DNA of 32,189 nucleotides, taken from NCBI GenBank assembly GCA_045118075.1, contig JBGUOI010000059.1:1-32189 (forward strand). The letters run 5' to 3'. This stretch comes from Merdiplasma sp045118075. GTDB lineage: Bacteria; Bacillota; Clostridia; Lachnospirales; Lachnospiraceae. The first letter of the stretch is position 1, and each line of letters opens with the position of its first letter. The notes beneath the pieces were generated by a model. That model was not told the origin of the DNA. It saw only the letters and a list, made by a program, of their open reading frames with translations, and did no database searches. Below, in pieces: positions 7,215 to 15,037 of this stretch. The position numbers and the translations under genes are program-made.

Positions 7215-9641
7215 ATGAATACGCAGAAGTGGACGAGGTTTTTCTACCAGCCCGGCATCGGCCTGGGGGAGAACGGAAGCAGGCTGACCCAGAGCAGAGA
7301 ACACATCGATATCTCCAGGCAGGCTGCATGCGAAGGCATGGTCCTCCTGAAAAACGACCGTGATATCCTGCCCGTCGCGGAAGGGACACGGCTTGCCCTT
7401 TTCGGAAAGGGCACGTTTGACTATGTCAAAGGCGGCGGCGGATCGGGCGATGTCGGTACAAAATATATCACCAACCTGTACGAAGGCATGAAGCAGATGA
7501 CCGGCCATGTGACGGTCTATGAACCGCTGGCGGATTTCTACAGGGAGGATGTAAACAGACAGTATTCAGAAGGCGCAGCGCCGGGCATGACGGCTGAACC
7601 GGCCATCCCGGAGGAGCTGCTTGGCAAAGCAGCTGCTTTTGCTGATCTGGCGGTGATCTCCATCTGCCGGTTTTCCGGAGAAGGATGGGACCGCAAGAGC
7701 AGTTTCGACGAGCAGCTGAGCGAAGGCGGCGAGGAGGCGGATGCCTTTACCAGCCGTTCAAATGAGCTTTTCCCGCGCGGTGACTTTTACCTGACTGACG
7801 CAGAACAGGAGATGGTGGAAAAGGTCTGTTCTCACTTTGATAAAGTGGCCGTGGTCCTGAATGTGGGCGGTATGATCGATACGTCATGGTTTGCGGATGA
7901 TGACAGGATCGGCGCGGTCCTGATGGGCTGGCAGGCAGGCATGGAAGGCGGACTGGCCGAGGCAGAGCTGCTCTGCGGACTGGCGGTTCCCTCCGGTAAA
8001 CTCTCCGATACCTTTGCCGCGAGGCTTGAGGACTATCCCAGCGCGGACACTTTCCATGAATCGGAGGATTATGTCTGCTACTATGAGGATATCTATGTAG
8101 GATACCGCTATTTTGAGACCATTCCCGGAGCGGCGGAAAAAGTCGTCTATCCCTTCGGGTACGGGCTGTCCTATACCACTTTTGAAGTTCTGGATCCCGC
8201 CGCGGAATGCAAAGAGGACCGGATCGTCGTTACCTGCGATGTGAGAAATACCGGATCGTACGCCGGAAAAGAAGTCGTACAGGTCTATTACAGCGCACCG
8301 GACGGGAAGCTTGGCAAACCGGCCAGGGAACTTGCCGGTTTTAAAAAGACCCGTCTTCTTCAGCCCGGGGAGATGCAGCATGTCATTATCTCTTTCCCGG
8401 TCAGCGATATGGCTTCCTATGATGACCTGGGAAAGGTGGCGGCTTCTTCTTACGTGCTGGAAAAGGGAACTTATTCCTTCCATGTCGGCACGAGCGTGCG
8501 CGATACCGTCTGCACGGCGTTTGCGCTGACCCTGGAGAAGGATGAGACCGTATGCACCCTGGAAAGGCGCATGGCTCCTTCCATGCTTCCGAAGAGGCTC
8601 AGAAGCGACGGCACTTTCGAGGAGCTGCCGATGGGGACCGATCCGCGCACGATCAGCAATAACGGCCTGACACCGATGACGGAGGATGAGCTGTGGGCAG
8701 CCGCGCCGGCCGTGAGGCCTGCACCGCCCGTGAAACTGTTTGAGCGCGAAGATAAGGGCATCCGGCTTTCGGATGTGGCGGAAGGGAAGATCTCCCTTGA
8801 CGAGTTCATGAAGGAACTCACCGATGAGGACCTGGCCTGGCTTCTGGGCGGACAGCCCAATATCGGACCGGCCAATACATTCGGATTCGGAAATAACCTC
8901 AGGCTCGGCATCCCGCCCGTGATGACGGCGGACGGCCCTGCAGGACTCAGGTTCCAGCCGTGGACCGGGGTCACCACCACCGCCTTCCCGTGCGCAACGC
9001 TGCTGGCCTGCACCTGGGATCCGGAAACCGTTTATAAGGTAGGAAGAGCCGGTGCGGAGGAAGTAAAGGAAAACAATGTGGGCGTCTGGCTGACACCGGC
9101 CATCAACATCCACCGCAATCCGCTCTGCGGCAGAAACTTCGAATATTATTCCGAGGATCCGTTCCTGGCAGGATCGCTTGCCGGAGCAATGGTCCGCGGT
9201 ATCCAGAGCATGCATATCGCGGCGAGCGTGAAGCATTTCGCTCTGAACAACAAAGAGACGAACCGCAAGGAGAGCGACTCGCGCGCATCCGAGAGGGCCA
9301 TCCGCGAGATCTACTTAAAGGCATTTGAGAAGATCGTGAAAGAGGCGGATCCGTGGACCATCATGTCCTCCTACAACCTGATCAACGGGCACAGGGCTTC
9401 CGAGAATGAGGACCTGCTGACCCATATCCTGAGGGGAGAGTGGGGCTTTAAGGGAATGGTCACCACAGACTGGTGGACCAACGGAGAACAGTATGTAGAG
9501 TGCGCAGCCGGAAACGACATGAAAATGGGATGCGGCTATCCCGAAAGAGTGATGGAAGCGCTTGAAAAAGGGCTGATCACACGCGATGTGCTGGAGACGG
9601 CGGCAAAGAGGATACTGGGAATGATTTTAAAGCTGGACTAA
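7215..9641 (+). CDS. GH3 beta-glycosidase with permuted domain order
   Basis: An 808-residue cytoplasmic enzyme (no signal peptide) of glycoside hydrolase family 3. The usual order (catalytic barrel, alpha/beta domain, FnIII) is rearranged. The alpha/beta GH3-C domain is first (residues about 30-300, with EGMVLLKND, GGGGSGDVG and SGEGWDRK). A FnIII-like domain follows (about 335-435). The (beta/alpha)8 GH3-N barrel comes last (about 520-808, with ADGPAGLR, GRNFEYYSEDP, ASVKHFALNN and the nucleophile Asp752 in GMVTTDWW). Permuted GH3s are known from rumen Ruminococcus and Butyrivibrio. All catalytic motifs are intact, so it should be active on beta-glucosides or related sugars. AAGGAGG precedes the ATG. 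Confidence 0.93.
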   Translation: MNTQKWTRFFYQPGIGLGENGSRLTQSREHIDISRQAACEGMVLLKNDRDILPVAEGTRLALFGKGTFDYVKGGGGSGDVGTKYITNLYEGMKQMTGHVTVYEPLADFYREDVNRQYSEGAAPGMTAEPAIPEELLGKAAAFADLAVISICRFSGEGWDRKSSFDEQLSEGGEEADAFTSRSNELFPRGDFYLTDAEQEMVEKVCSHFDKVAVVLNVGGMIDTSWFADDDRIGAVLMGWQAGMEGGLAEAELLCGLAVPSGKLSDTFAARLEDYPSADTFHESEDYVCYYEDIYVGYRYFETIPGAAEKVVYPFGYGLSYTTFEVLDPAAECKEDRIVVTCDVRNTGSYAGKEVVQVYYSAPDGKLGKPARELAGFKKTRLLQPGEMQHVIISFPVSDMASYDDLGKVAASSYVLEKGTYSFHVGTSVRDTVCTAFALTLEKDETVCTLERRMAPSMLPKRLRSDGTFEELPMGTDPRTISNNGLTPMTEDELWAAAPAVRPAPPVKLFEREDKGIRLSDVAEGKISLDEFMKELTDEDLAWLLGGQPNIGPANTFGFGNNLRLGIPPVMTADGPAGLRFQPWTGVTTTAFPCATLLACTWDPETVYKVGRAGAEEVKENNVGVWLTPAINIHRNPLCGRNFEYYSEDPFLAGSLAGAMVRGIQSMHIAASVKHFALNNKETNRKESDSRASERAIREIYLKAFEKIVKEADPWTIMSSYNLINGHRASENEDLLTHILRGEWGFKGMVTTDWWTNGEQYVECAAGNDMKMGCGYPERVMEALEKGLITRDVLETAAKRILGMILKLD

Positions 9642-9669
9642 TGACAGTCCTTAGAATAGACAGAAAAAC

Positions 9670-9858
9670 AACATAAGGCAAATTCAAAGATCTTCGGCTA
9701 TTTGCCGCTTTTGAAAACGCTGCGCCACCTATAGCATGCATTCTTCGCAAACTCGTGCACTGAAGTGCACTCAGACAAAGCTCCGAATGCATGCGCTCTG
9801 CTCGCGTTTTCTGCAGCGGCGGCATAAGCTGAAGATCTTTTTGAATTTGCCTTATGTT
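9670..9858. repeat. 189-bp near-perfect palindrome (MITE-like hairpin)
   Basis: The ends are a 16-bp perfect inverted repeat (AACATAAGGCAAATTC at 9670 and its complement ending at 9858). Inside, matching blocks continue to the centre: AAAGATCTTC, TGCCG, GAAAACGC, GCATGCATTC, and GTGCAC-TGAA-GTGCAC at 9755-9770. Single-stranded DNA or RNA would fold into one long hairpin. It encodes no protein and shows no clear target duplication. It fills the gap between the GH3 gene and the tRNA terminator and could end GH3 transcription. Confidence 0.85.
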
Positions 9859-9901
9859 ATTAATTCTCTTGAAATACAAGGGCTGTCTCCTGTCACCAAA
9901 T

Positions 9902-9934
9902 AAAAAAAGATGTCCTGACTAGACATCCTTTTTT
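9902..9934 (-). terminator. Intrinsic terminator of tRNA-Val(CAC)
   Basis: On the minus strand a GATGTC/GACATC stem is followed by seven T, just past the tRNA 3' end. The plus strand also has a T run, so it may work both ways. Confidence 0.8.
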
Positions 9935-9936
9935 GA

Positions 9937-10009
9937 TGGGCGCAGCGGGGCTCGAACCCGCGACCTCCCGCGTGTGAGGCGGACGCTCTCCCGGCTGAGC
10001 TATACTCCC
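9937..10009 (-). tRNA. tRNA-Val (anticodon CAC)
   Basis: A 73-base cloverleaf. It shows D-arm GCTC/GAGC, anticodon stem TCCGC/GCGGG with loop CTCACAC (anticodon CAC, reads GUG), T-arm GCGGG/CCCGC with loop TTCGAGC, and discriminator A. The CCA end is not encoded. The acceptor stem GGGAGTA/TGCGCCC has a 4-69 A-G mismatch and a U-G at 6-67, which is unusual; the second tRNA-Val at 19217 has a perfect acceptor stem. Most of the tRNA body is shared between the two, so they are probably related copies. Confidence 0.9.
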
Positions 10010-10041
10010 ATGCCATCCGGCTGTTTTCCGGCTGCTCAGAC

Positions 10042-10070
10042 ATTATAGCGCATATTCCTTAAAATGTGAA
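10042..10070 (-). promoter_or_regulatory. Promoter of tRNA-Val(CAC)
   Basis: Minus strand: TTCACA (10065-10070), a 17-base spacer and a perfect TATAAT (10042-10047), about 33 bases before the tRNA 5' end. The repeat array begins immediately behind this promoter. Confidence 0.75.
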
Positions 10071-10079
10071 GTTCTTTTT

Positions 10080-10466
10080 TTAAACTGTCCTGAAAGCAGG
10101 TGTGAGCATCTACTTTTCAGGAAAGGAAGAAATTCTTCGTCGCCTAAAACTGTCTGAAAGCAAGTGTGGGCGTCTACTTTTCGGGAACAGGAGAAATCCT
10201 TCGCCGCTTAAAGCTGTCTGAAAGCAAGTGTGGGCGTCTACTTCTCGGGAACAGGAGAAATCCTTCGCCGCTTAAAAATGTCCGAAAACAGAATCAGGCA
10301 TCTACTTTTAGAAAAAAGCGAAAACTCTTCGCCGCCTGTAGCTGTACGAAAGCAGGGACGGGCATCTACTTTTAGAAAAAAGCGAAAATTCTTCGCCGCC
10401 TGTAGTTGTCAGAAAGCAGAGACAGGCATCTACTTTTCAGGAAAGGAAGAAATCCTTCGCCGCCTG
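10080..10466 (+). repeat. 64-bp tandem repeat array A (six units) beside tRNA-Val(CAC)
   Basis: The core TCTACTT recurs at 10109, 10173, 10237, 10301, 10365 and 10429, an exact 64-base period. Each unit contains GGC[A/G]TCTACTT, a G/A-rich stretch that can form a short hairpin (for example AGGA-GAAA-TCCT), then CTTCGCCGC, then a more variable segment ending near GAAAGCA. Units 2 and 3 are almost identical. Because 64 is not a multiple of 3, the reading frame changes with every unit, so open frames across it are accidental. The same family, with the same period, recurs at 19345-19665. Confidence 0.92.
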
Positions 10467-10538
10467 AAGAGTAAAATGTTGACACGCTGCCTGAAGAGTA
10501 AAATGTTGACACGTCGTCTGAAGCGGAATATGCGGACC
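10462..10538 (+). repeat. 27-bp direct repeat that duplicates a TTGACA box
   Basis: GCCTGAAGAGTAAAATGTTGACACG occurs at 10462-10486 and 10489-10513 (25 of 25 identical, offset 27). A third, degenerate copy starts at 10516 (GTCTGAAGCGGAATATG). It follows directly on array A and places two TTGACA boxes upstream of the transporter gene. Confidence 0.85.
10506..10534 (+). promoter_or_regulatory. Likely promoter of the NSS transporter gene
   Basis: A perfect TTGACA (10506-10511, second copy of the 27-bp repeat), a 17-base spacer and TATGCG (10529-10534). The -10 is poor, so the call is tentative. The leader that follows has a GATGC/GCATC hairpin (10549-10559) and a CGGAC/GTCCG hairpin before the ribosome site. 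Confidence 0.4.
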
Positions 10539-10614
10539 ATCTGGAAAAGATGCCGCATCTATGGTAGGATGTAACGAGAAACCGGACTTTTGGTCCGATG
10601 TAAGGAGAGTTGTT

Positions 10615-11970
10615 ATGCAGAGAGAAAAACTGGGAAGCAGACTTGGATTTATTTTGCTGAGCGCCGGCTGTGCGATCGGTATCGGAAATGTATGGAAGTT
10701 CCCGTACCTGACCGGCCAGAACGGCGGCGGAGCGTTTGTCCTGATCTACCTGTTCTTCCTGATCATCCTCGGCATTCCCGTGATGACCATGGAATTTGCG
10801 ATGGGGCGCGGTGCAAGGAAGAGTCCGGCGCGCATGTACCAGGCACTGGTTCCGGATAAGCCGGGATGGAACTGGCACGGCATCGTCTGTCTGATCGGAA
10901 ATGTAATGCTGATGATGTTCTATACCACGGTAGCCGGTTGGATGCTTCAGTATTTCTTTAAATCTGCTTCCGGACAGTTTGTCGGAAAGGACCCGGATGC
11001 GGTCGGCGGTGTTTTCTCGGAAATGCTGAGCAATCCGGTTGAACAGATGATCGCGATGCTGATCATCGTGGCGGCCGGCTTCTTTATCTGCTCAAGGGGA
11101 CTGCAGCGAGGCCTGGAGAAGGTGACGAAAGTCATGATGATCCTTCTTCTGCTGATCATGGTCGTCCTGGCGGTCAACAGCATCTTCCTTAAGGGAGGCG
11201 CGGAAGGATTAAAGTTTTATCTGGTTCCGGATCTTGGCAGAATGAAGAGCATCGGTATCGGGAAAGTGGTCGCCGCTGCCATGGACCAGGCATTTTTTAC
11301 ACTGAGCCTCGGTATCGGAGCCATGGCGATCTTCGGCAGCTACATCGATTCGGACCGCTCTCTGCTTGGTGAGTCCGTGAACGTAACGATCCTGGATACT
11401 TTTGTCGCCATCGTTTCCGGACTGATCATTTTCCCGGCCTGTTTTGCCTACCAGGTTGAACCCGGAAAGGGTCCGGGACTGATTTTTGTCACACTCCCGA
11501 ACATCTTTAACAATATGCCTCTGGGTCAGCTGTGGGGCAGCCTGTTCTTCATCTTTATGACGTTCGCGGCTTTCTCAACGGTCCTCGCCGTATTCGAGAA
11601 TATCATGGCATGCATCATGGACCTGACCGGATGGAACAGAGGAAAGACCGGCCTGGTGTGCGGGATCGCCCTGTTCGTACTTTCCCTGCCGTGTCTGCTG
11701 GGATTCAATGTGTGGTCGGCTTTCAAACCGCTCGGACCGGATACCGGCGTCATGGACCTGGAAGATTTCATCGTTTCAAAACTGCTGCTTCCGATAGGAT
11801 CTCTCCTGTTCGTCCTGTTTACGACCCTGCGTTTCGGATGGGGATGGGATAATTTCAAGAATGAAGCCAACAAAGGAAAAGGCCTTAAGGTCGCGAACTG
11901 GATGAGAGGATACCTGACGTTTGTCCTTCCGGTCATCGTCATCCTGGTCCTGGTCCTTGGCCTGATATAA
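10615..11970 (+). CDS. Sodium-dependent transporter, NSS (SNF) family
   Basis: A 451-residue membrane protein with 11-12 hydrophobic segments. The NSS signature is in the first helix: GCAIGIGNVWKFPYLTGQNG, followed by GGAFVLIYLFFLIILGIP and MEFAMGRGARKSP. Bacterial members are sodium symporters mainly for amino acids such as tryptophan or other hydrophobic ones; the substrate here is not readable. The start ATG follows AAGGAG at 8 bases. An in-frame start 54 bases upstream has no ribosome site and would add a charged leader before the first helix, so it is rejected. The next gene begins 22 bases after the stop with no terminator, so the two may be cotranscribed. Confidence 0.93.
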   Translation: MQREKLGSRLGFILLSAGCAIGIGNVWKFPYLTGQNGGGAFVLIYLFFLIILGIPVMTMEFAMGRGARKSPARMYQALVPDKPGWNWHGIVCLIGNVMLMMFYTTVAGWMLQYFFKSASGQFVGKDPDAVGGVFSEMLSNPVEQMIAMLIIVAAGFFICSRGLQRGLEKVTKVMMILLLLIMVVLAVNSIFLKGGAEGLKFYLVPDLGRMKSIGIGKVVAAAMDQAFFTLSLGIGAMAIFGSYIDSDRSLLGESVNVTILDTFVAIVSGLIIFPACFAYQVEPGKGPGLIFVTLPNIFNNMPLGQLWGSLFFIFMTFAAFSTVLAVFENIMACIMDLTGWNRGKTGLVCGIALFVLSLPCLLGFNVWSAFKPLGPDTGVMDLEDFIVSKLLLPIGSLLFVLFTTLRFGWGWDNFKNEANKGKGLKVANWMRGYLTFVLPVIVILVLVLGLI

Positions 11971-11992
11971 GTTTGCAAAGAAGGTTTTCCAG

Positions 11993-14752
11993 ATGAAAAT
12001 AGCAATCATGACTTTTTATGAACAGAATGCCTATGGAGTGGTGCTGCAGGCAGCGGCGCTGAGGCATTACCTGGTCAGCCTCGGCCATGAGGCGGACCTG
12101 GTCCGTTATGTTTCGGACGGGAAAGTGGCTGTTTTGCCCTCCGGTTCGCCAAGAGCCGGGTTTATCGCAGAAGCGAGGATGATCCTGAAAAACAACCGGA
12201 ATCCGATCATGGCTGATACTGCCAATGCGGAAGGGTTCGACCGTTTCAGGGAAAAGCATCTGACGATGACGGATCCGTGCGTGACATTGTCCGATCTGGA
12301 AGGACTCAATGAGAAATATGATGCGTTCGTCTGCGGAAGCGGAAATGTGTGGTCAGCGGCATCTTTTGATCCTCATATGTTCCTGGATTTTGTCAAGGAT
12401 CCGGGACGGATGATCGCGTATGCGCCGAGCTTTCTTTATGAAGGAAATGAGGATGACCTGACGCTGCGACGGATCGGCGAACTGATCAGACGGTTTGAGC
12501 ACCTGTCCGTTCGTGAAGAGACCGGCAGACGGCTGATGAACGACTATTACGGCATCCATACCGAGGAAGTGGCGGATCCGGTGCTTTTGCTTGAGCCGGA
12601 AGACTGGCAGGAACTGCTTGGTGACGAGTGGGCACAGAGCACCGCCGAAGAGCCCGGAGAAGCCGGGCCGCAGGAGAATGAACCTTCGGAGAAAATTCCG
12701 GAAGAAACTTCGGAAGAGACTTCAGAAGAAATCTCTGAGGAGACTTCGGAAGAGAATTCGGAGAAGACTTCGGAAGAAGCCGCGGAGGCTGAAGAAAACG
12801 GAGAAGTAGCGGATGCGCAGGCAGATGCTCCCGAAGAAACGTTCCGGGAAGATCCGCCCGTCCGGCCCCGCCGCAGCGGATACCTGCTTGCCTATTTCCT
12901 TTCTGACCAGAAATCGTACAGGGCTTCCGCGATGAACCTCGCACAGCGCGAACACTTGGAAGTCAAAACGATTCCGTTCAGAGAGTCGGATCTGGAACAG
13001 CCCGGGGCGATCCGGGACGAGGTCGATCCGGCCCGGTTCGTGAATCTGGTCAAGGACGCCTCTTATGTCTGCACGGACTGTTACCATGCGGCGCTCCTTG
13101 CGATTCTCTTTCACAGGGAACTTTGCTGCTTTAACCGCTTCCGGAAGGGAGACCGCGTCGGACTCAATGCCCGGATGGTCCACATCCTGGATGCGGTAGG
13201 CATGCTCGGAAGGCTCTATGATGACAATACGCCGATCGAGCAGTACCTCGAGCGGACGGATTATATTCCCGTTCAGTACAAGCTGGATGCGCTCCGGCTC
13301 AAATCCAGGGATTTTCTGAGCAAGTCGCTCTCCCAGGTGAAAGCCTATACGCTTTCCTGCAACAGGAGCATCCGCCACGTACGGGAGATCTATTCTCTCT
13401 GCTGCGGCTGCGGTGCCTGTGTGGGAGTATGTCCCGCCGATGCCGTCTCGCTGAAGAAGACACCGAACGGGTTTATGGAAGCTGTCGTGGATGAGAATAT
13501 CTGCCGCCGCTGCGGCCGGTGCAGCCGCGTCTGCCCGATGCGGGATGCACGGACCGGAGAACTTCTGGAGGATGCGTTTGCGCTGTCTTATTCCGATGAG
13601 GACGAGACGGCTGTCGCAGCATCCGACGGCGGCGGCCTCTCTTTCAGGCTCTCCCGGGTCTTAAGAGACAGGGGCTGGGCCGTGGCCGGCTGTATCTTCA
13701 ATGAAAAACGGCAGCGGGCGGAGCATGTGGTGGTGCTTCCCGAGGGAATGGAGCCCCCGTGGGCAGAGATTCAGACCGCGCTGGCGGATGAATCGGAACC
13801 GCTTCCGGAAGAGGAAGAGAACGGTGAGATCCAAAACGGTGCCGATTATGAGACGGGCAAAGATCCGGCCGTGCTCCTTCAAAAGATGCAGGGTGCCAAA
13901 CTGATGCAGAGCGACCTTGGAAGACTGTGGCATAAGCTGGAAGCGCTGTCATGTCCGGTTCTCTTTTTCGGGACGCCCTGTCAGTGCGCTGCGGCGAAAA
14001 AACGCTTTCCGGACAGGGAGGATATTTTCTATGTTGATATGATCTGTTCCGGAGTTCCGTCTGATCTGCTGCTGGCCCGCTACATCAGCGCTTTCAGGGG
14101 CAAGGGTGGAATGGCGGACAGCGTAGAAGTCACCTTCCGCGGAAAGAACCGGAAGGGAAAAGAAGTCGTCCGGATCAGTGACGGGACAAAAGTAAAGGAA
14201 ACGCCCGTCCGCCGCGACAGCATGGCCAGGGTGCTGGCTACCGGCGCCTGCAGCGGTGAGTTCTGTTATGACTGCCGATGGCGCGACCGCTCATGCGCGG
14301 ATCTGCGGCTGGGCAGCGCAAATGCTTCCTGCCTGGAAAGATATGAGACTGATATCTCAATGCGGCGTGTTGCGGAGGAGAAGAAGCCTGCGGCGCTGGA
14401 TAAAGGAACCTTCGGCAGAAGAAAGGACGATGTGACCGTTGCACTGTGCATGAACCAACGCGGTAAGACCATGCTGGATATGCTGATGGTGGACGGATAC
14501 TGGGAAGGGCTCCACAAACAGGATGCTTCCAATTATCTTAAGGCAGTAAGGCAGAAAAACAACCCGAAACCTGTTTATTACAGTGAATTGATGGAAACGC
14601 TCCGCAACGAGCGGGTGAGCATCCGGAAACTGCTGAATGAGTATGTGAAGCCGATCGAAAAGCGCAGCAGGGCTATTGAGAGACTGCAGACGTTTACTCA
14701 CGCGGGCCGGGCAGCGGTCAGTACGGGCGAAAAAGCCGGGAAGAGGGGTTGA
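11993..14752 (+). CDS. Fusion: polysaccharide pyruvyltransferase, 2[4Fe-4S] ferredoxin, F420-dehydrogenase beta-like
   Basis: A 919-residue cytoplasmic protein with three parts. Residues 1-455 match a polysaccharide pyruvyltransferase-type domain (MKIAIMTFYEQNAYGVVLQA, CGSGNVWSAASFDP, CTDCYHAALLA). Residues about 468-518 hold two [4Fe-4S] motifs: Cys470, 473, 476, 480 and Cys504, 507, 510, 514. Residues about 530-830 resemble the coenzyme F420 hydrogenase/dehydrogenase beta C-terminal domain (FFGTPCQCAAAKKRFP, VDMICSGVPS, CYDCRWRDRSCADLRLG). Usually these are separate neighbouring genes in polysaccharide clusters. An acidic EETSEE-type repeat (residues about 215-292) splits the first domain, and a second acidic insert sits near residue 600. 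The combination suggests a redox-linked sugar-modifying step, but the reaction is unknown. Confidence 0.85.
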   Translation: MKIAIMTFYEQNAYGVVLQAAALRHYLVSLGHEADLVRYVSDGKVAVLPSGSPRAGFIAEARMILKNNRNPIMADTANAEGFDRFREKHLTMTDPCVTLSDLEGLNEKYDAFVCGSGNVWSAASFDPHMFLDFVKDPGRMIAYAPSFLYEGNEDDLTLRRIGELIRRFEHLSVREETGRRLMNDYYGIHTEEVADPVLLLEPEDWQELLGDEWAQSTAEEPGEAGPQENEPSEKIPEETSEETSEEISEETSEENSEKTSEEAAEAEENGEVADAQADAPEETFREDPPVRPRRSGYLLAYFLSDQKSYRASAMNLAQREHLEVKTIPFRESDLEQPGAIRDEVDPARFVNLVKDASYVCTDCYHAALLAILFHRELCCFNRFRKGDRVGLNARMVHILDAVGMLGRLYDDNTPIEQYLERTDYIPVQYKLDALRLKSRDFLSKSLSQVKAYTLSCNRSIRHVREIYSLCCGCGACVGVCPADAVSLKKTPNGFMEAVVDENICRRCGRCSRVCPMRDARTGELLEDAFALSYSDEDETAVAASDGGGLSFRLSRVLRDRGWAVAGCIFNEKRQRAEHVVVLPEGMEPPWAEIQTALADESEPLPEEEENGEIQNGADYETGKDPAVLLQKMQGAKLMQSDLGRLWHKLEALSCPVLFFGTPCQCAAAKKRFPDREDIFYVDMICSGVPSDLLLARYISAFRGKGGMADSVEVTFRGKNRKGKEVVRISDGTKVKETPVRRDSMARVLATGACSGEFCYDCRWRDRSCADLRLGSANASCLERYETDISMRRVAEEKKPAALDKGTFGRRKDDVTVALCMNQRGKTMLDMLMVDGYWEGLHKQDASNYLKAVRQKNNPKPVYYSELMETLRNERVSIRKLLNEYVKPIEKRSRAIERLQTFTHAGRAAVSTGEKAGKRG
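12640..12870 (+). repeat. Acidic codon repeat inside the fusion gene
   Basis: GAAGAAACTTCG-like 12-base units encode repeated S-E-E-[T/I/N], about seven copies, within a longer Glu-rich stretch of some 75 residues. It interrupts the pyruvyltransferase-like domain between LLLEPEDWQELL and SGYLLAYFLSD. It is probably a flexible, length-variable surface linker. Confidence 0.8.
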
Positions 14753-14755
14753 TTC

Positions 14756-15028
14756 ATGATCAATAGATATGTCGTTTATTCATCGGAAAAAGAAGACGGT
14801 GACTGGGAGTTCCAGGTCGAGACGGACCGCCTGGAGACTGCTATCGATTTTGCGGAGTATTACCGGATAAAGAATCCGGACAGATATTTCCAGGTAAGGG
14901 GCATCTCCTACAACCGGAACAGCCTGAAGGAAGGGAAGATCCTCTCAGAATGGGATCCTGTCCCGGAGGGGATGTTTGATAATGAGATCTCGGATTTTGT
15001 GATGTTCCTTCGCGGAAACCGGCCCTGA
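14756..15028 (+). CDS. Small conserved-looking protein of unknown function
   Basis: A 90-residue soluble protein, acidic and aromatic-rich, with no signal peptide, membrane segment or cysteine. I do not recognise a family. It starts 3 bases after the stop of the fusion gene, with its ribosome site (GAGGGG) inside the end of that gene, so it is coupled to it and may serve it. The predicted pattern (strand, helix over residues about 26-37, strand) suggests a small alpha/beta fold. Confidence 0.7.
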   Translation: MINRYVVYSSEKEDGDWEFQVETDRLETAIDFAEYYRIKNPDRYFQVRGISYNRNSLKEGKILSEWDPVPEGMFDNEISDFVMFLRGNRP

Positions 15029-15037
15029 ACCGGCCGC

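Noticed and set aside
9670..9858. Insertion sequence or integrated element at the tRNA
   Set aside because: There is no transposase or integrase, no duplicated tRNA 3' end and no clear target duplication; kept only as a palindromic repeat.
10080..10466. CRISPR array reading of the 64-base repeats
   Set aside because: The repeat part is imperfect, the intervening parts resemble one another instead of being unique, and no cas genes are in the window.
12591..12809. Separate basic protein frame across the acidic repeat
   Set aside because: It is the shifted frame of the GAA-rich repeat within the fusion gene and has no start signals.
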